From contig NZ_JACCFE010000002.1 of assembly GCF_014256275.1 (NCBI RefSeq), positions 3,948,001-4,012,000 on the forward strand: DNA of 64,000 nucleotides. Direction: 5' to 3'. This document shows, one piece after another, positions 61,331 through 64,000 of the stretch. The first letter of the stretch is position 1. Every line of letters begins with the position of its first letter. This DNA is from Rhodococcus sp. 4CII (lineage in GTDB: Bacteria > Actinomycetota > Actinomycetes > Mycobacteriales > Mycobacteriaceae). A program made the position numbers and the translations under genes. The notes beneath the pieces were generated by a model. The model ran no database searches. It was not told the DNA's origin and worked only from the letters and a program-made list of their open reading frames with translations.

Positions 61331-62139
61331 ACTGATGGTGTCGGCGCAGCGGAGCGGGAAGACAAAGACGAGGTAGACCTCGGATTCGAGGTTCCGGACC
61401 TGCGGGATCTGGTGCCCGCCGAGGCGATTCCCGACGCGCTGGCCGCGCTGATCCGGGAGCCGCGGCCGGCAAACCGGTACGCCCGATAGCCGACGTGCAG
61501 CAGGCAATCAGCAAACGCCTGGTCCGGGCCGGTGCACGGCCGTCGCGGTATCCCTCGAAATTCACCCACGCACTCTCGCCCGACCACCCCGGCACCGCGG
61601 ACGAGAACGCGGCAGCGGTACTCACCGGGTACCTCGACACCCAGGCGGAGGCGATCGCCGCCGGTGATGTGTGCTTCGGCGCGGGCTGGACCCGATCCAC
61701 TCCACCCGGGTGGGGATCCGACGGTTCCGCAGCACCTTACGGGTGTTCAAGGACCTGTTCGACCCCGACCAGCGGGCGGCGCTCGATGACGAACTGCCCT
61801 GGTATGCGGGTGTTCCCGGGGAGGTGCGGGACCGGCAGGTGCAACGGGCGCCGCTTCGCGGACGCGGTCGCGGACCTGCCGGTCGAGCTGGTGATGGGGC
61901 CGGTAGCCGCGCGGATGGAGAACGATCTGCTCGCCGAGCAACACCGGCATCTGGGTACCGGCACCGACGACGCCGAGCTGCACCGGGCCCGCAAGGACCC
62001 CAAACGGTACGCCGCCGAACTCGCCACCCCGGTGATCGGGAAGAGGGTGAAGAAGTGCTTCGCGTTCGGGTTGCTGTACGGACTCGCGTTGCAGGCCGCC
62101 GACCGGGCGCGGGAGGCCGCCGCCGAACTCGCCTGGTGA
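61331..62139 (+). pseudogene. CYTH/CHAD-domain gene, degraded
   Basis: The pieces read as a CHAD domain (polyphosphate-binding helical domain) in three segments. The order is VLTGYLDTQAEAIAAGDV in one frame, then LRRGLDPIHSTRVGIRRFRSTL and DLFDPDQRAALDDELPWYAG in a second, then FADAVADLPVELVMGPVAARM to the end in the first frame again. The switches are explained by two extra bases near 61669-61672 and one near 61850, which cancel out. Upstream, DKDEVDLGFEVPDL is like the start of a CYTH domain, most of which is missing, with a stop at 61487. Either a pseudogene or error-affected sequence. Confidence 0.7.
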
Positions 62140-62155
62140 CTCGGCCGGGCACGAG

Positions 62156-62668
62156 CTACCGCGTCTGATCGTCGCCGGGGCGACCGTACCGCTGCGCCGG
62201 CAGGATCCAGAATCCGAAGAACATGAGCAGCGCTATTGCCGCCGCGATCACCCCGGTGGGCATGTTCACCACGACGCCGAAGATCAGCAGGACGACACCG
62301 ACCAGGGCGCAGCCCAGGGCGGCGATGCCGGCGATCGCCAGTCGCTGTCCGATCGCGACGAGCGTGGGCAGGGCGTGCTGCCGGAACAGCAATCGGTGCA
62401 GTCCGACCGGTGCGATGAGCATGATCGTCGCGGTGACCGAGAGCGCGACGGTGACGAGGTAGATCACCTCCTGCGTGTCGGACAGCTCCTCGAACCGCTG
62501 CTGGAACGGCAACGTCAGCAAGAATCCGGTCAGGAGTTGAACACCGGTCTGCACGACACGCAGTTCCTGCAGCAGATTGCTCCAGTTGCGGTCCAACCGC
62601 TCGGTTTCGGTTTCGTCCCGGACCCGGCGATTCCACTCCGCATCGTCGAAGTCATCATCGCTGTCCAT
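62156..62668 (-). CDS. DUF6328-like four-helix membrane protein
   Basis: Membrane protein of 170 residues: an acidic N-terminus with TERLDRNWSNLLQELRVVQTGVQ, then four hydrophobic helices (VQLLTGFLLTLPFQ, VIYLVTVALSVTATIMLIAP, IAGIAALGCALVGVVLLIFG, VIAAAIALLMFFGFWILP). Matches the general plan of DUF6328 proteins, which have no known function. Starts with ATG 62668; an in-frame GTG at 62674 is possible. Stands alone, convergent to the CHAD remnant. Confidence 0.75.
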   Translation of the reverse strand: MDSDDDFDDAEWNRRVRDETETERLDRNWSNLLQELRVVQTGVQLLTGFLLTLPFQQRFEELSDTQEVIYLVTVALSVTATIMLIAPVGLHRLLFRQHALPTLVAIGQRLAIAGIAALGCALVGVVLLIFGVVVNMPTGVIAAAIALLMFFGFWILPAQRYGRPGDDQTR

Positions 62669-63209
62669 GCCCACAGCAGTACCCGATTTCGTCGCAGAAA
62701 TTCAATGCCGTCGCCGGTGCGGGATCGCACTCGCAGGGAGATAGATCCCTCCGTTCCACGGACGAGGAGCTGAACCGTGTCGGATTTCTCGAGGTGACGT
62801 GCCGGATCAGAGCGATTCCGGTCGACCCGGTGGTGCGTAGTTCGAGGTTCCTCCAGCCGTGGGTGCCGCGTTCGGTGAGTTCGGTGGCCGAGATGTCGAG
62901 GAGGTCGACCGGGGATGGTTCACCCGTGTTTCGCGGTGACGGTGGGCGGTCGGGGTCGGTGCCATGACAGTGCTGGTGCTCTTGTCCGTTCCTCATCCCC
63001 TCGCGTCACTGTTGCATGTCAGTACAACGTGGGCCGGGAGGGCGTACCCGCTGTCCGTGGGTGGTGTTTTCGCAGGCATTGTGCCCGCGGTTGACGCCGT
63101 CGGGAATTCCGCCGACGCCCGCCGCGAACGATCAGGTCGATGCCTTGGGTGGAGGTGGAGGGGACCTCGATCCTCCGAGTGCGAGCGAGCGCGCCAAACA
63201 CGCGCGGGA
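62669..63209. other. Region without a convincing gene
   Basis: About 540 bases. A minus-strand frame at 62655-62996 has a moderately protein-like stretch (VDLLDISATELTERGTHGW) but no recognised family and no ribosome-binding sequence. Confidence 0.5.
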
Positions 63210-64000
63210 TCAGGCCAGGCCGTCCGCACCACTGAGGGTGACGAATTCGACTCCGGCCGAACGTAGTTGGGACACCGCCGCGGTGAGGCCCTCCGCGGTG
63301 GCACCCGCCGGCCGGTTGACGTGCATGATCACGATGGACCCCGGTAGGGCGGAGGTGACGGCGGCCTGGACCTTCGCGGCGGGCAGGGTGGCCCCCGCGT
63401 CGCCGTTGACGGTGAAACCCACCACGTGCTCGCCGAGATCCCGGACGATAGACGCTGCGACCTCGTCGCAGTGGGCTGTGCCGGGGCGGAACCAGCGCGG
63501 TGGTGCGCCGGTGATCGCATGCAGGCGCTGGTGATTGATCCATACCTCGTCGATCACCTCGGCGGGCGAAGTGGTGCCAGCGATGCCGTACGCGGATTTC
63601 CCGGTCACCGACAGCGGCAGGTGCCGGGTGCCGTGGTTCGCTAGTTCGACGAGTGGGTTTGCGGCGAGCCGCGCGGTCAGCGCCTCGTTCACATCGATCC
63701 AGCGGCCGTTCAAGAAGAGGGTGGCAGGCATCTTCTCGCGCTCGAGCACAGCGAGGAGATCGGTGTCGACGCCGTCGCCCTGCGGCCCACCGCACGCGTC
63801 GAAGGTCAGCGCGATCCGGCGACCGGGCACCGCGAGCCGGGTGTTCGTGCCGGTGACGGCCAGACCCCACTCACGCGGGACGGCACCCGCATATTTCGCC
63901 GCGATCGCCGACGGATCCGGCGGCGGAGGTGGGGGCGGCGCCGGCAGCAGGCCGCCGGGGACCAGTCCATCGGGGATCAGTCCGTCCGGGAGCCCGGGGA
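63210..64000 (-). CDS. Polysaccharide deacetylase (NodB-like), N-terminus beyond window
   Basis: At least 263 residues of a NodB-homology deacetylase. The catalytic-base motif is ALTFDACGG, the zinc histidines are in ANHGTRHLPLS, and RWFRPGTAHCDE and IVIMHVNRP supply later motifs. Before the domain is a Pro/Gly-rich linker (PPPPPPP and repeated GL.P.G units), typical of secreted cell-envelope enzymes. The signal peptide and start are outside the window. It may deacetylate peptidoglycan or another envelope polysaccharide. Confidence 0.85.
   Translation of the reverse strand, partial: PGLPDGLIPDGLVPGGLLPAPPPPPPPDPSAIAAKYAGAVPREWGLAVTGTNTRLAVPGRRIALTFDACGGPQGDGVDTDLLAVLEREKMPATLFLNGRWIDVNEALTARLAANPLVELANHGTRHLPLSVTGKSAYGIAGTTSPAEVIDEVWINHQRLHAITGAPPRWFRPGTAHCDEVAASIVRDLGEHVVGFTVNGDAGATLPAAKVQAAVTSALPGSIVIMHVNRPAGATAEGLTAAVSQLRSAGVEFVTLSGADGLA

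Noticed and set aside
62655..62996. Minus-strand frame of 113 codons upstream of the DUF6328-like gene
   Set aside because: No recognisable family, no ribosome-binding sequence, and overlaps the start of the next gene; too weak to call.
1..64000. CRISPR arrays, tRNA, rRNA, insertion sequences or a replication origin
   Set aside because: No regularly spaced repeats, cloverleaf sequences, transposase motifs or iteron clusters were recognised by reading; a dedicated scan could still find a divergent example.

Overview
The window is GC-rich, tightly packed actinobacterial DNA. A mycofactocin-type short-chain dehydrogenase, an MTB12-like lipoprotein fragment, a DUF1259 (LpqO/LppY-type) fragment and the general catabolic repertoire point to a mycolic-acid-containing genus, most likely Rhodococcus (inferred from gene content; no rRNA or tRNA gene is visible). 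Many regulators, paralogous pairs and broken genes suggest accessory DNA such as a catabolic island or large plasmid.

Region A (1-28 kb) looks like a catabolic regulon for an unidentified substrate. It holds two near-identical CaiB/BaiF CoA-transferases (1542 and 11488), a CitE-like lyase, a mycofactocin-coupled SDR, three aldehyde dehydrogenases (one frameshifted, one cut by the window edge), two Cys-nucleophile alpha/beta hydrolases, a nitroreductase and an aromatic-acid-type MFS transporter. It also holds a 9-kb leftward operon: zinc-ribbon protein, HyuA, HyuB, alcohol dehydrogenase, aldehyde dehydrogenase, IclR, MmgE/PrpD. The zinc-ribbon/HyuA/HyuB trio resembles the subunits of acetone/acetophenone carboxylases. 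A recurring AT-rich element (ATAATGTNNNAT) lies in eight promoter regions here and may be the operator of the GntR regulator at 25.8 kb. This is the best candidate for an undescribed pathway.

Region B (28-52 kb) is amino-acid catabolism. After a truncated alcohol dehydrogenase and two SDRs comes a polar amino-acid ABC importer, divergent from D-amino-acid dehydrogenase, DapA-like, proline-racemase-family and aldehyde dehydrogenase genes. Together these match 4-hydroxyproline degradation to 2-oxoglutarate. TTGTC-N-GACAA palindromes mark the importer and the operon, and a one-mismatch copy marks an APC permease 18 kb away at 52 kb. Between them lies a PucR-linked module: CoA-acylating semialdehyde dehydrogenase, class III aminotransferase, short NAD-type glutamate dehydrogenase and a small SDR.

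Region C (52-64 kb) is a mosaic of stress functions and debris. It has a metallophosphoesterase/cold-shock chimera, a lipoprotein fragment, a chromate module (ChrB as two ORFs, ChrA, and a divergent beta-propeller lipoprotein with a truncated DUF1259 gene) and a persulfide module (TauE-type transporter, CstR-like repressor, Cys-rich peptide, rhodanese, persulfide dioxygenase). In the persulfide module an imperfect 75-bp duplication separates the dioxygenase and rhodanese parts, and tandem CstR-type operators lie upstream. A frameshifted CYTH/CHAD gene, a four-helix membrane protein and a partial polysaccharide deacetylase finish the window.
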